64,000 nt of DNA from Apricaphanius iberus (lineage: Eukaryota; Chordata; Actinopteri; Cyprinodontiformes; Aphaniidae), in assembly GCA_028564705.1 (NCBI GenBank), contig JAPXFQ010000804.1, forward strand, positions 2,170,001 to 2,234,000, given 5' to 3'. A model generated the notes under the pieces. It saw only the letters and a program-made list of their open reading frames with translations, was not told the DNA's origin and ran no database searches. The position numbers and the translations under genes are program-made. Shown piece by piece: positions 25,386 to 39,415 of the stretch (its first letter is position 1; each line of letters opens with the position of its first letter).

Positions 25386-26481
25386 GGTTTTTGCCGCAGT
25401 GGTTTAAAGGCACCTCAGTCCTGTTCTCTGGGGAGGAGGAGAGACGGCCAGAGGCAAGGCTCCAAGCCTGTTCAACCCCCCCTGATATTTCCTGATGGGA
25501 GCTGGACAGAGTGTGAACAGGGTGAATGTGTATGTAGTTGGCAGGGGGGGTTATCTAGTGTTTGCTGGGGGGCATATGGCTCGGATGGGGTGTGGTGGTG
25601 AAGTTGGCTACAGGGGTGCACAGGTTAAAGTTCAACATCCCTGATCACCATAAGAAAGAACACATGTCTTTCACACTCGCTAATTATTGTCATATTGAGC
25701 AATTTAAACACATGATCAGGACAAAATACACCCTGAGAGAAACTGGGAAGCTTACGCTGCCGAGATTGCTCACGGCGACTGCTTTGGACGAGCTCATGTA
25801 CCACAGCGTGCAGACGGACGGGGGCATTTTATGTCCCAAAAGAAGTGGAGGAAATGAGGCTAAAGTAGTGTGAGCGTTGTTGCCTTCTTTTTTCTTTTTT
25901 ACCTCCACCAAGCCCTCTCTTAGCAGGGCAGCAAAAGTGTCGCTCGGTGTGTGTTGTGTGCACTAGTGATCTGCACGCATGGGCACAAGCAGGCGTTGTT
26001 ATAAAACGACATCTTTGCACACGACCAGAGAGGCTTAACAGAAACAGTTACAGAGCATGGACGCACATAAACATTCTGTGCAAGTTTTCATGCGCTGACT
26101 GGGGGGGGGACGAAATGATATCACAAGAGACACCAGACAACAGCTCGCAGGCATCTCCTGGCCCCTGAAGTGCTTGCTGCTCCTCTTATCCAATATGTTT
26201 TGACTGGAACAACAGAGTCTGAACACAGAAAATAACACCATATCCCACTGTGCTTTTTTTTTGTTTTTTAAGTTACCCTGCAAACAAAACAATACAATGA
26301 CCTGAAGCCGCAAGACATCTGGACGACAGGTTCAAACGTGGCTGCATATAAAATCCATCGACTTCCCATTCATAACGGTTCGCATTACTCGAAGCGAGAT
26401 ATATTCTTCTCATGCTGCATTCTTGAAATAGAGTTGGCTTAAGTCGAGTTAACTGCTATTAGTGGAGCATTATAAAATGTG

Positions 26482-26486
<5 letters not shown>

Positions 26487-26518
<32 letters not shown>
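26487..26518. repeat. (TG)16 microsatellite
   Basis: A perfect TG run of 32 bases between TGTTT and CAGCAGG. Confidence 0.95.
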
Positions 26519-26521
<3 letters not shown>

Positions 26522-27159
26522 CAGGAGCCTGAGGACTGCAGCAATGTGTGGGCTGTTGGGGTGGGGTTAATGAGCTATTCCATGACCTCTGTCACCCCGC
26601 TGGACCGCCTCAGGGGAACACACTGAGACAAACAGGAAGACAGGGTGACAACAAGCCCGCAGTTGTAGTCTGCTGCTCTGGACTTTTTCTTCAGAAAAAA
26701 AAAGCTTTAAAATAGGGATAGGTAGCCTCACCTCAAAATAAACATCTGCTGAAGACCGATTAAGTTGAAATAAGTTGAGGATACCCGGCCCAAAACCTGA
26801 TTTCTAAGGTGTTATTGGCAGAAACACAAATAGTTCCCTTTTTTTTTTAAATCTTGGTGATAATTAATTCCAATGTTTTTGCTTGTGTGTATGCATTGTA
26901 CACATTATAGGCAGCTTTGGTTCAGAGTTGACATTAATGAATGAAAGCTATAGAGAGTCTTTACAGCCACAAGTGTTAATATCAGGAGTTACACTGCCAC
27001 CTTCTGGAAGATCGGGGAGTTACTTATCAGAAGTTCACAAACGTCACTGTAATGAATGTCGTATTAAGTCAAAGAGAGTGGACATTAAACAGCTTCAACA
27101 ATTTGTAAAAATCATAATTGGGTTCACAAGCTTATAATTCCTTTGTAATGAGTCAAGAT

Positions 27160-27835
27160 CACATATGCAACCCTGCTAATATTTGGTTGAATGTCTTCTT
27201 TAAAAGTTAATATGAACCAGACCCATTTTTAAGCCTTCAACAAGGTCCTGGCTTAATTATAGCTGAATTTTCGTATCATTTTTTGATCTGATTTAGAAGA
27301 ATTCCTTTAAAGTGGTTGATCACAGATCTGGCTTTCAAACATGATCCAAACACTTCAAAAGTTATTAAGGCCAGGCCCATTCCAGGTTAACATCAGCATA
27401 AAACACCAATAGTGCCTAAGTTTACACCATCTAGCAGCTGATTTTAGGTAATTTTCAATCTTGCTTATTCCACATTTATGGGTATTAGCCTACTCACAGC
27501 AAATAAAAACTCAGAATGATGCGTCCTTGACCGTTTTGGAAATTTTGTGGAATATGAATGGTTTGTTTTGAGTGAGGAGTTGTTACGCTTATTTCACTGG
27601 GCCAATGCTTAATGTGACATACTGCAGTTTAAATGGCTTCCAGTTTAGGACACACATTTGCTTTGGTGGTTTCTGGGTTGTTCTTAAGAATCCAAACCAT
27701 TCCCCTTTCATTTGTGGGTTAAAGTTTGTGTCAGAAGTTTCACTTGGACGTAGTTGGATGTTCCAGCAGGACAATAATTCAAAACAAACACAAAAATAAA
27801 ATTTGTGAATTACAACTGCAAAACAAACTTATGCA
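27160..27835 (+). pseudogene. Tc1-like transposase relic
   Basis: The plus strand around 27735-27800 reads L-G-R-S-W-M-F-Q-Q-D-N-N-S-K-Q-T, matching the second-Asp motif W-V-F-Q-Q-D-N-D-P-K-H-T of Tc1 transposases. The Asp is kept but N-D-P is altered. Upstream text such as CAACCCTGCTAATATTTGG is compatible with the element 5' side. Boundaries are approximate. Confidence 0.5.
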
Positions 27836-29202
27836 TTTGGCATCGGAGGAGTGTTTAAATATCAGAAACATGTTGATGGCAGCAGAACGTCGGATTTGTA
27901 TGAAATATTGTCGGGAGACATTTAGAGGGTCTGTAGTTCTTATCAGTGGGATTAGAGATGATTCCAAATAAATTCAAATGTACTCAACCAAATGTATTTT
28001 CTAAAAAAAAAATACAACTAGAAATGCCTAACTACATACTCCAAATTAATATAAAATGAATGCCTTTTGTGAAAGACTGCAAACTTGTATCTAATCATTT
28101 AATCTGATCCTCAGTTAAAAATAATTTTCTGTTTCATTAGTGTAAATCTAACGATCTTTTTTTTTCTGTTTAACATGCCATTTTTTATTTTCATCTAAAG
28201 TGTGTTGTTGCTTTGACTAAGCAAAAAAACACAACAAAAAAACAACAAATCAGTTTATATGTTTGCTTTTCGCACACAGAAATACACAAAAAAAATTTCA
28301 ACCATTCTTTTTTTTTAATAGAAAGATTTTATATTCTTTAAACCAGACAACCAGATGCCAGACATTTTTGGATATATTAAAAAAAAATAACAGAAGAACA
28401 TTAAAAGGACACAAAAGGGAATTATATGCTTTAGAATGTGTGGAATTAGTGGTCTCATGTACAATACTCTCTTTTTGTTGCCAAAAAGTGCAAATTCTCC
28501 GAAAACAGAAATCACCAAAAATCCCTTCTCCTTGTTCCTCCCCCATCTCCTTGTCGTTTCCAGCAGATATGGACTAACAGAACTCTATGAAAAAAATAAA
28601 TAAAAGGCCTGTTTAAAAATTCACACCGAGTCTCATCAGATGAGAAAGTTCTGCTGCCCCCTGTGTGTAGAAAACATTCAGTGATCAGTATGTTACATGT
28701 GGCCTGATCCATTCACTTTGGTTGGCAGGTATTCCGCCTTCAGGACATACTTGTGAAACAAACAATTGGGTGTGGTCAGTACACAATGTCCATATCATTT
28801 AAAAATGTTCTGCCATGTGAGACTATATGTGGATTTAAAAATCCAGATTTGACAGATGATTTTTCTGTCACTTTGAAATGCGAACAAACAAAACAAATCC
28901 TCTTAAAAAAATTGGTAATGATCACAGCAGTCTTTTTTTTCTCCCTTAAGCTGAATGATTTCCCAAGCTTTTGAATTCTTACTATGACATTGTACTTCCA
29001 TTTTAGTGCAGTAATCATGATTTGTTTAAGGCCAAAATACATTTCTGTGCTGATCTGCAAATGTAAGAAGATAAATTCATAATAATTTAATCCTGATACG
29101 GATACCAGATCCAGCCTTTCCCAACAGACAGGTCATTAATTTAAAGTCGATTAATATGCAGCCTTCTCAGAAAGCTTTTTACAAGTGTTATACACATTTC
29201 TT

Positions 29203-29223
29203 AAAAAAAAAAAAAAAAAAAAA
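29203..29223. repeat. poly(A) tract
   Basis: Twenty-one uninterrupted A on the plus strand. It may be a retroelement tail, though no element is recognisable to its left. Confidence 0.85.
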
Positions 29224-32200
29224 GAGATCAGTTTACCTTTTTTGCAACAAGATTTAGAAGAAAGCCAGTGGGAGAAAGTCTCTTCTGTACCCCCTCAGCA
29301 AAAAGCTGCATAACAGGTACGGGGGTAGTATGCTTTTGCAAATCAATCTAGATACCAAATATTCAAGTTTTTCTTTCTATCTGTTTTTAATATACATTTG
29401 TTTTTTTGCATTTAAAATAATTATCTGCATGAAGAAATAGAGGAAAGGAATAGTGATGAATGAAAAAAATTAAATAACATAAAATTCAAGGTGGTCTCTC
29501 GCAAAGTGCTTTTGTTACAATCGCAGAAGCTGAAAAAAAAGGCAATCAGAAAGTTAGTGCTACATGCAGGGGGATGGGCGTGGGGGGTGGCTTCTCAGCG
29601 TTATAACTAAAATGCCCATAGTGGGACAGTGAGGCCAATCAGATGTCAAACATTTTCTGTAGTCGTCTCAGACTCACATGGTTCTCACAGTAAGAAATCC
29701 CGGAACGCATCCTGAATGTGGTCTGAGGAGTCAAAAATGTCTCATTGTCCATAGCTCGCCTTTTACCTTCGTCCTCCTCTCTTTCTTGATGATTCCCCAG
29801 TGTGGTACTGTGATCTCTGATCAGATGGGAAGTCCCCCAACACCCGCCGTAAAAAAATATTAGAGGTCTTAATGATTAACTTCTTTTAGTTGGTAAAAAA
29901 AATTGCCTGGATCAATTTTAGTTGGAGGGAGATATTGTTCACTCTAGTGATGAAATCCTTTTGGGGAAGCTATGATGTAAAATTTTGAAAGGAATAAGAC
30001 AGGCAAAGTCTAGGAATGTACACAATGACAAACCAGACGCACTATAAACTGAGCAGATAATGAAGCCCAATGCATAGCAATGAATTTTCCACCTGAGTAG
30101 TACTGACATAAACACACAAGAGATCAGCAACAACCTATTCGCTGCGTTTCCCCAAATCTATAACAAACTCTTCTGTATTAATGTAGCCGTTGTAGTTTGG
30201 CGAAGCGACTCTAGTGCTCATCAGTCGGGCTTCCTAAACTGAAAATAAAACTCAGCTTTGCCCAACCGGCCATCTTTAATCCTCCCTGTGTGCTAACCTT
30301 TGTATCCCCCAGAGACTGACAAAGACTCCAAGTGCAAACTGTGTCCACTTGGCTGAGAGGCAGCCATCAGACAAAACTGTGCCTCTGAAGGACCCAGGGC
30401 TGTCTGTGCGAGCGCCAAAGCCATGCTGAGCACGGAGCCGTACTGCATATGCTGCACTCAGGCTTGCTGAGCACCAACAGCCGAATGAAGGAAAAAGAAA
30501 AATACAAAAAAAGGTGCAGCAAAAATGACAAAGCAAAGCCATCCTTTCCACAGTCATTACAGGCCATAATAACAGTCAGCATGTCCTGCTTTGTTGGAAT
30601 ATTTACAGTTATAGTTATCTTTAGTCTTTGTTTTGTGGCCTTCTCAGATAGATTTAGCAAGAATCTTTGATAATAACACGAGACAGATTACATGTGGAGG
30701 TCAAGTCTGAAGAAAAAAAGAAAAGAAAATTTGGAGCCTGTAGCTTGCATCGGAGTAACCTTGGTCTGGGGCTGAGGCGGCCTGCACACACGAGTACTGT
30801 ACGGGACACATAAGCAAGAAAAAAAAAGACATGCGTTGGAACAAAATTACTCAAGTAAAGATTAAATCAATACCTATGGCAGGAAGCCAATTTACAGTGT
30901 TGCAAAAAAAAAAAAAAATTTTCTAGACAAAATTAAACATAACATTTTTTTGTCGATTCCTAAGGCACACTTTGGCCCTTGATGCCGAACAGTCCACCCA
31001 GTGAGAGTCAGCCTCAGCCCCACACTTCACAATAGTCTGGAAGCAAACAAAACAAGCTTAACGCTCCTCAGACAAGGCCACAGATCATTTACAGTCACTT
31101 TAACCTTCTCAGATAACACACTGAAGTCATTCAGCTTAGCAAACCAAAACATTCTTTGAGGAAAAGGAGTATTGGTGGGCAATAATTAATAATCAGCAGA
31201 ATAAACACAGAAATGTGGCTATCTGTGTCACCTTCAAACAGATTTGGAACAAGTGAAACATTTCAAGTTTTTTGTTGTTGTTCTTCAGAAAAGCTTGTAC
31301 TTTGTGATCTCTTACTCTAAAAATAAAATTGATTTCCATCTGAGAATCTCTCATCAAAAGCCTTCAGATTGAGGAATAAAATCTAAAATCGTTAGCTTAA
31401 TATTTCCAGTGACGATTATGAAACCTATTTTTTTTTTTCTGCTTTGGTATGTGTTGCTCCTGGAAGTCCGTATATTTCTCAACATACTGTACATGATTAT
31501 ATTTTAAGGAGGGTTTGAATAGACTCTTTGAGAGACCATTGAGTATCGTCCACACTGCTCTGTGCTCATAGACACTCGCAGGCCTTTGTCTGAGGTCTCG
31601 GGTCCTTCTCCTCATAAGCAGGACGAGGACGTTTTACATTAGTGCAAACTTTTGCTCTCTCAGCTAAAGCACCGTTTACAGTGCTATTTTAGGCTTTTTA
31701 TCCATAATATCCCCCACCCACAAGCACCCTTTTTTTGTAGTTACCCTACCCTCCTGGCACAGCATCCCAAACCATGACCTTTACCCCAAAACACACATAC
31801 ATACCGCCATGTACATTTTTTGTGTGAAAAAAAACAACAAAAAGCTGTAGCTCAACTCATAATTTTAAGAAAAACAAATTAAAACAAGCCATAACTTTGA
31901 TTATATATTTTTTTACGCAAACATACAAAGAGTGAGAGGAAGTGAACTCAAGTAAAATTATCAGAAAGATGATGAGCATCCATGGCTTAGTCAGGGAAGT
32001 CCAGACTGAATAAAATCACACTTAATATCTCGAGTCTGCATTTGACTAAGACGGACGAAAAAAAAAAAGCTTTGGTCAATCAACAAAATCTACCATAAGG
32101 TCCAAATAAAATGGCTCACAACAACAAAAACCTGCCACATTAAGACACAGAGGGTTTAAGCAGTCCATTCCAAGTACCACAACAAATAAAGAAAGATTTC

Positions 32201-32564
32201 ACCCAGCTTACAATGGTCTAAAATTGGGAGCGCTCCTGTACAATCACTAACTTCTTCGCCCCGTTTTCAATGTATCGAAGAAGAAAAAAAAAAGGAAGTT
32301 AAGACTTTCACATCTCCTGTCTGACAGCGCCCAACAAGAGTAAACAAACGCTATGAAAACTTGCACGGAGAGAGCATTGAGATAAACAAGCTGCTGTTGT
32401 TCAGCAGAGTAATATTTCTGCTTCTGTGCTACCGTGGATCCAAACAGAAGCACGTGTGGGTTTGAGAACAGATGGGGTACGTGCAAAGGGTTGTTTATAA
32501 CAGCTATCCTGAGACCCTCCAGCCTGCCTGTGCACGTGCACACACACTCACAATAAAGGATGCA

Positions 32565-32590
32565 TACACAAACACACACACACACACAAA
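32565..32590. repeat. (CA)n tract
   Basis: Short CA microsatellite (ACACAAACACACACACACAC), which gives a run of Cys/Val in minus-strand frames. Not coding. Confidence 0.85.
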
Positions 32591-33429
32591 GTGCCCTTTC
32601 CTCTGCCTCCATATTTCATATTAAGACATAAAGACGATCACCTACAGTGAACTTGAAGTGCATTCAGTTACATGGAATAGTCTTTTGGATCACAAAACCT
32701 CATCTGACCCGGCTCGGCTTTCCCTGCGTGAACTAAACTCTTACATCGAGTCGAAAATACGTAAAAAAGGGACAGAAAAGATGGACTGATCTCACTTGCA
32801 ACCAGTTTGTTTCAAAGTACCCGTTTTGCTGAGAAAAGTGCCCACTCACCCAGTAAGAAAGTGCTCCATGACCAGCCTCAAATAAGGTGCAAAAAGCACT
32901 TGTACCAAATTTCCAAAGAGTAAGAACACCCTCTTCGAATTTTTTTGCGTTAGGATTTCTTTGTCTTTAGTTTAAAAAAAAAAAACACAACCTTAGATGA
33001 AAAACAAGTCTGGAGATTTTACAGCTTATCGAAAAGTGTGTGAAAGCAACTGAAGGTGTTAGCAGAGAGATACTTAACTGGCCCCCAGCTACATGATCTA
33101 TAAGCCCGTTTAGTCTGAACCATTCCGTTGAGTTTTAACACTAATAAAAATACACCGCTGTTGTTGCCCTTTTTTCCGGAATGTGTTATTAGGCTAATTT
33201 ATTATGATAACAATCAAAAATATTCATAACAATTGCAGTTTTTTTCAAAAGCGGACGTTCCAGCTGGTTTACCTGGACAACAGGTTTCACTAAATTTAAA
33301 GGAAGACCAAAATAACCTAAAACTAAATCTCAGACTGAACAGGCCAAAAAAAAATCAGCACAATTAGAAAAAAGACGCATTAAGTATGGCTTGTTTTTAA
33401 GGGTTGTCCGCATAAACCCTGCTTTTTAA

Positions 33430-33720
33430 AAGTAACATGGTACTATGGCTTAGGTTTCCCAAGTTGCATCTGAACAAACCACCAGACTTCTGGACCAAAT
33501 CTCGTTTGGAAAAATGAAACCGATGTGAGGATTGAAGACCGTAAATGCTAAACACAGTTAAGTACGGCGGTGGGTGGCTCATGATTTTGGCTTGTTTTGC
33601 ACAAACTAGGCCATACCACCTGACAATGACCCGAACACAGCAGGTGCTATGAAACAATCCAGGTGTTAAACTACAGATACATCTTAGGTGCACCAAATTA
33701 AAGGTGTACAGTTTTTTGAA
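33430..33720 (+). pseudogene. Tc1-like transposase relic
   Basis: The plus strand carries TTAAGTACGGCGGTGGGTGG (about 33558), then CATGATTTTGGCTTGTTTTG. This is V-K-x-G-G-G-x-x-M-I-W-A-C-F, the Tc1 block between the first and second Asp. CTGACAATGACCCGAACAC near 33623 is the D-N-D-P motif. The piece between is deleted and frames are broken. It lies close to the zbtb7a 3' region. Confidence 0.65.
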
Positions 33721-34466
33721 CATATAATTTATTATTAAATATATAAAAAACAGCATAATATCTCCAATGATTGTGTTCATCTGAGGTTGTAGGATTTGGT
33801 AAGGATCAAATTATTTCTTTTTAAAAAAAATTTTATACAAAAAATCATAGCGAAAGAGGATGTGTTTACTTTTTTTTGCGCAGATTGCATAAAGCGGTTG
33901 AGGAGGAGGAATCCGAAAGTGCGTCTTTACGACCGGCAAAATGACTAAACCTTTGCCGTTACTGACGATATAAAAGGCAGGCAGTGGGAGCTGTGGCGTT
34001 TTCCCTCCTCTCTACGGGATACCTGGACCCGGTGCGCGCATAACACAGAGAAAGTGTAGTGGGGCTGGCAGCTCAGGGTGCATGTTTGAACAGGCTGTGG
34101 CTGACTCACACATTGATGATGTGGCCAGAGGGACCCTGCCACACACACACATTTAAAACACATGTACATGTAAACACACTCGTACAGTAAACTACCAGCA
34201 CCAGCCGTCCAGCTCTAATATAATAATAATATGTCCTCCAGGCTGGTTTAGGGGCATTAGAGGAGAGGCAGAGAGAGGGAGAGAAAAAAAGGCCTGATCT
34301 GATCCTCTCCCGGGTTGGAAACGTGGCTGAGCTGGGGGAGATTATTTTTTTGGAATGCAACAGACATTGTGAGATCCCCCTCCACTCCACTTTCCTTCCC
34401 TTGTTCCCCTCCCCCTTCAACCAGCTGCAGCTGCGCTCCTATTTGGCCTCCCAACTTGGACAGGTA

Positions 34467-34472
34467 TTTATT
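34467..34472 (-). terminator. candidate distal polyadenylation signal of zbtb7a
   Basis: AATAAA on the minus strand about 1.6 kb past the stop. It would give a 3'UTR closer to the mammalian size. Uncertain. Confidence 0.25.
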
Positions 34473-35978
34473 GCTCTCTTCATCACTAAGGTTGGCTTAC
34501 GGTTGTGTGGTCCCTGGGGCAAAAAGAATTGGAATAAGCACGATACATACATCTAATTTTACCCTCACTCACTAACCCAACGACAACCCAGATTCCTTTA
34601 AATATATGCTTCTCCCACTCTGTTGGATATCTTTAGTAAAGCTGTGCAAACGTAAAAAAAAAAAAAAAAGGTGCTCACTTCTTCGTACTCTTTGTCTCTC
34701 TTGCTCCCTGCCATTCCTTTAACCTGCGGTTGGTTAAGTGCTACCCGCGCCTTGTCGCACAAGGACATACTCCGAAAAAACTGCACAAAGCCAAGCATAC
34801 TCATTCATTCATTCATAGCTCTAATCCTCTGGGCAGGAACTGTACATGTCAAGTTTTACGTTTAGGACACATAGGGGACTTAATTTTTTTCTTCCTTTTT
34901 TTGTTTTTGCCATTGAACATACACACAGCTCCATTTCTTTCACCCAAAAGCTTCAAATGTGTCTGAGAAATATAACATCAAGCCTAAAAGGAAAAAAAAA
35001 TTGGTAAGTACACCTCAGCAAGAGGGGGTCGATGCCATATCACTGCCTGCTATATACATACATGTATACAATTATAAAGTGTCGAGTACCCAAAGGAACC
35101 AAAAAAAATTAATAAAATAAAGAATTAAGACAAAATCAAAAGGGAAAAACAAAACGCTGACATTGCAGGGCTGTGAGGGATAAGAGGCAATGTAGTAAAG
35201 CCAACTGATAACGTAGAGAATGGTAGTGCTTTAAAAACAAACCCTCCACCTCAAGCATTCCCTCGTCCTACAAGCGGCGAGCCCCCGTCAAAGTGGATTC
35301 GCCTCAAGCTGAACTCGTCTTTCAATCAGACAAACCACCGATTACAAAACAAAACCCAAACATATTTTTAGAGTAAGCAACACTTCAATCAACCCTTCAC
35401 CTGATTCTTTCTGGAACATTTACACTGAAATAAAAAAAATTGTCTTGCATCAAAACGGTGAGTTTTACTTGCATATACCATATTGTGGAAATTTTGTTTC
35501 TATGGTAACTGTACATCTCAGAGCTGCAAAAGAATAGAAAAAAAAAGGAGTTGTTGCTGGGAGGATTCGTCCTCGCTTCACTCGTACAGCAGCCAGAAGG
35601 TGCGTGACAGTCACCTTTTTTAGAGCTTGAAGGCTGTGAGGACAAAACCAATACAAATTTAAATTAACTGCATAGTTGCTTGGAGTTTTCTTTTTTTTAG
35701 CTCTATCATATCCTTGCCTAACTGCATATGCCGATGTAAAAAAGACAATAAAGTCTAATATGACAAAAAAAAAGAGAAATGGCCCAGAAAGTGGACGTCA
35801 TGGGTGGATGATTTGAAGCGTTCTTTTCTCTTTAACAAATATAACAAATGAAGTGCTTGCAAGTCTATTCCTAAAGTAAAAGGAGAAAGAAATATAAAGA
35901 TTAGATTTCTGTGACACCCTGATTTGGTTTATAGAGAAATAGTTAGTTGTTTTGTCTTTTTAAATTGCCTTTTGCATG

Positions 35979-35984
35979 TTTATT
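35979..35984 (-). terminator. candidate proximal polyadenylation signal of zbtb7a
   Basis: AATAAA on the minus strand, 84 nt past the zbtb7a stop codon. No clear GU-rich downstream element was identified by eye, so usage is uncertain. Confidence 0.3.
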
Positions 35985-36067
35985 CTCTCCTCTGTCCACT
36001 GGCCTGTCTCACAGGCTGTGCAGAGTGACTGTGGCGTCCAACAATGTCCTTGTGGTCCCCTGCATTC

Positions 36068-36503
36068 TCAGGGTCCTGCCTCCCCTGCTAGCTCCTGCAG
36101 CTGAGGACTGTGTGTGTGCACCTCAGCAGCACTCTCCAGCTCTGCTGCAGAGGACGCCTCGGAACGCCGCCGTGCCCTGATGGTGTGAGGCTGGGGCCCA
36201 GTTTCGGAGCTGGGGCTAAGAAGGCTCTGCGGGGCCTCTAGGGGCCCCGACTCTCTCACCCGAGGTTTTCTGCCCCGCCGGGAGGGGATCCCGTTGCAGC
36301 CGTCCTTCTTAAGGTGGCGGTGCAGGTGATCTGAACGCACAAAAGTCTTAAAGCAGCTCGAGCACTGATAGGGGCGGAGACCAGTGTGCACACGCATGTG
36401 GTTCTTCAGGTCGTAGTTGTGAGCGAAGGCGGCTCCACATTGTGTACACAGGTAAGGCTTCTCTCCTGTATGTTTTCGCATGTGAACCTTGAGCTTGTCC
36501 TGC
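36068..36503 (-). CDS. zbtb7a: zbtb7a coding exon 3: fingers 2-4 and basic tail
   Basis: The exon starts after CCTCTCAG at 36504 with G-CAG-GAC-AAG, completing an Arg codon split with exon 2, and ends at TGA (36068-36070). It encodes residues 456-600. It supplies the two His of finger 2 (H463, H467), finger 3 (C475, C478, H491, H495) and the atypical C2HC finger 4 (C503, C506, H519, C525; [11 protein letters not shown]). A basic patch, [10 protein letters not shown], follows, a likely nuclear localisation signal. The tail after it is Ser/Glu-rich and shorter than the human one, lacking its acidic and Gly-rich parts. Finger linkers are T-G-E-K-P-Y and T-G-L-R-P-Y, as in the family. Confidence 0.95.
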
Positions 36504-38621
36504 CTGAGAGGGAGAAAGACAAACATGGCTTAAGAATACACAAAGAAAATATCCAACTCTCAAAACAAACAGCTGACTTTACTTTCACAGTGTCTGCTTT
36601 ACTAATTAGGTGACGCGCAAATGTATAATCGCCTCCAAATTTATTACTAAGTTTCACACTTCTAGACCATCAGCCTAATGTGCTTTAGATTATTTCATTT
36701 TCTTTTAATTGTCAGATCTTGGCTCTCCTCCCAGTCTATGAGGGTTAGAAGTCCAGCTGAGGAGAGGTCATAAACGTTACATTTTTTTATCTGCGTGACG
36801 GCACACAAAAGCGCGATTGCACACTGACACGAAGGCTCAGTGTTCACTGTGTCAGCTGGCATTTTTATTGCTTCTGTTAACCTTAATTTGAGGTCACAAC
36901 AGCAGGAGGATCTCTGCGGAGAATTTAGTGTCCTCTAGAAAACTATTCCAAAGCAAACTATATGGTTTACAATGTTGTAGTTTTGGATATGACAAACCAC
37001 AGCACTGGGTGAAGAAAAACAGAAGCTCAGTGAATTTCCATGAGGCCCTTTTAAATGTATATTTGTGCAAAAGGTGTCATCTAAATCAATTAACCAGTCT
37101 TACATTCCAGTTACTTATATTTTAAAAGAGTATTTCTATAATAATTACACTATGGGCAATGCAAAACATAAAACAAGAAACAAACAATTCTTCATATTGG
37201 TGATTCAAGACATTGACCAGAATTAGTGGATTTTTAACCTTATTGAGCTAAAACTGAAAAAATTAAAGGGAGAGAAAGAACATTAGTTAGCTATTTTTGT
37301 GCCTTCACATACTCAGAAAAAAGCTAGCTTTAGTTTAGGACTAATCTAGCCTTTAAGTGTCTGGATTCAGCTAATCAAAAAGGCAACATTGTACAGTCCA
37401 ACCCACCTGGAATAGGACATTTTACAGCATGGACCAGTGACTGTCTAGTTTGAAAATGAAAAAAAATAATATTTTTTTTCTGCAATCAGTGTATCCACCA
37501 TGCCTAAGGGGCATCAGGTGGTGCTGACAACAGCCTCATTACAGTGTGGAAGTTGTGAATGAGTAAAGAAGAGTCAAAGTTCAATTTCTTGGCTTTGTAA
37601 TTAAGGTATTCTGACCATTTCTGTTTGGAATTGTGCAGCTCTACACCAGATACATCAGCATTTCCTTCAGGCTGCGAGAGAGCGAAGCATTCAGCAGATA
37701 ACAGCAAGGCTGAATGGAGGACAGCATAGCTGCTCTGTTTTATCCCTTTGTCGTTGCGACTCCCCGGTTTCTCAGAGAACATGTTGGATTTGCAAAGGTC
37801 TTTCCCAATTTTCAGATTCATGTTATTTTCAGATTCAATATATTCCTTAAGGGTCTCACAAACAAAATGTTTTATCTATTTTTAAGTTATTAAAGCTATC
37901 ATTGCTAATAATTTATAAAAGAAAATATATTTAAAATAGTTAAAAATGCCAAATCAATAAAAAAATATTTTGTCTTAAAATATCAGTAGAATCCGGTTTT
38001 ACAAAACTGCCTCCCTCGTACATGATGTTGCCTCTTCTTCATACCCAATCGTGTCAGGAAAGTTTGAAAAATATCTTGAATTATATCTTCTTAAAACAAA
38101 GATAAATTAAAATCGACTAAAATAAACATTTTATATATTTGTATATATTTAATGATAACATGTTTTACTTTGCTGCTCCCTGAACTTATCAAGGTGCTTT
38201 GGCCTTCATCTGACTCTTGTGCTTCGTTCCCCCCTTTAGCCTTTGCTATCTCCCTCTAGCTCCCAAGCACTTAAATCGTATAACCTTCCTACACTTAGGA
38301 CTCCTAGACAAATAAGAGCTGGTGAGACAACTCCAACTGAACACGCCTACAAACAAACAGTGCAAATGTCATATAAGTTTGTATATTAGCTGACGTACAA
38401 GCAAATGAGTAAGCCTTTGTTGATCTGTGCCCAAAAAATTTAAATACCTTCACAAACGGGGATGAGGAGAAAGAAACCCACACATCAGACACTTGAAGTC
38501 GGTCTACAGCATTGGAACACATTGGCCACTGATAGAGGTGAATTATTTAAAGGATAGGAGTGATTTATTACTGTGCGAGGCAAACCCTTAACCCAGATCA
38601 AACAGGATTAAGATTACAATG

Positions 38622-38640
38622 CCCCCCCCCCCCCCCCCCC
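38622..38640. repeat. C19 homopolymer
   Basis: Nineteen C in a row on the plus strand, that is G19 on the transcribed strand of zbtb7a. Liable to slippage and mis-assembly. Confidence 0.95.
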
Positions 38641-38689
38641 TTTCCACTTGTGGACAAATTTAGCAGGAGGGTGAATTAAGAATGGTCTT

Positions 38690-38800
38690 CCTCGAGCTCT
38701 AAGGGGTTTGGGGTATTTTAAGACAGCAGCATCTATTTTCACCACAGGCCAGCTAATTAATTCATTAAAGTAATCATTTCAAGGAAGAGGCAAGCCTTCC
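38690..38800. promoter_or_regulatory. candidate intronic regulatory element of zbtb7a
   Basis: GCTAATTAATTCATTAAAGT and GTAATCATTTC form a homeodomain-like cluster in non-repetitive DNA beside the C19 run. Only a motif impression; conservation is untested. Confidence 0.22.
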
Positions 38801-39415
38801 ACACATGAGAAAAAACCCTGCGCACAAATGTCCCCTTCTGTAGATAAGCCACGTCTATCTGTTTTCTAAAGGACACGTAGCAGATTTTATTTGAGAGGTG
38901 AAGGAGTGACAAAGAGCGAGGGGAGAGGGTTGTGTAAATATTCTGCCATGGGCAATAAGCAGCAGTATAACAGCAGATCCAGAGTTCACATTACTGTATT
39001 GGAGCCAGAGCACCATCCAGGGCCCACTATCCCCCTCTGTATCAGAATACAGTCCTTTATGGCCCCTTTTCATAAGATAACACATCCATGGCACTGCCTT
39101 CTTTTATAGGACCCCTACGTTAAAATTCCAGGACTTTGCCATGAAGGCTGCCACCATAAAGCTGACCTTTATAACACTCCGGCCCCCTCCCTCACAGCAC
39201 GGCGATGTTACAGTGGGAGGAAATCTGTTTTGTACCCTGTCAATCCATGATCACGGTAAACATTTGGACACAAACTGCACTGCCTAATGCAAAGCTAAGG
39301 TGGTTAGCGTTAATTCTCCAGCTCTTGGCTTTGTGGTGTTTCCCTCCGCTGGGCAGTTTGTCCAAGACTATTAGCACATGTCACATGAGGTAGTCCCTTC
39401 ATTAAATGGGCTTAC

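Larger units (their letters stand above)
33900..36067 (-). other. zbtb7a: zbtb7a 3' region (3'UTR of uncertain length)
   Basis: Downstream of the TGA at 36068-36070 lies about 2 kb of AT-rich sequence without other genes. Candidate polyadenylation signals on the minus strand are AATAAA at 35979-35984, only 84 nt after the stop, and at 34467-34472. Mammalian ZBTB7A has a long 3'UTR, so the distal signal is more likely. Many short reading frames here are chance. Confidence 0.45.
36504..39415 (-). other. zbtb7a: zbtb7a intron within finger 2
   Basis: A 2.9-kb phase-2 intron bounded by a CAG|GTAAGC donor (exon base 39416) and a CCTCTCAG acceptor. It splits zinc finger 2, as in mammals. It contains a C19 run (38622-38640) and, at 38700-38790, AT-rich homeobox-like motifs (TAATTAATTCATTAAAG). 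No exon or clear transposon is seen. Confidence 0.8.

Noticed and set aside
32247..32612. Cys/Val repeat frame on the minus strand
   Set aside because: Caused by the CA microsatellite.
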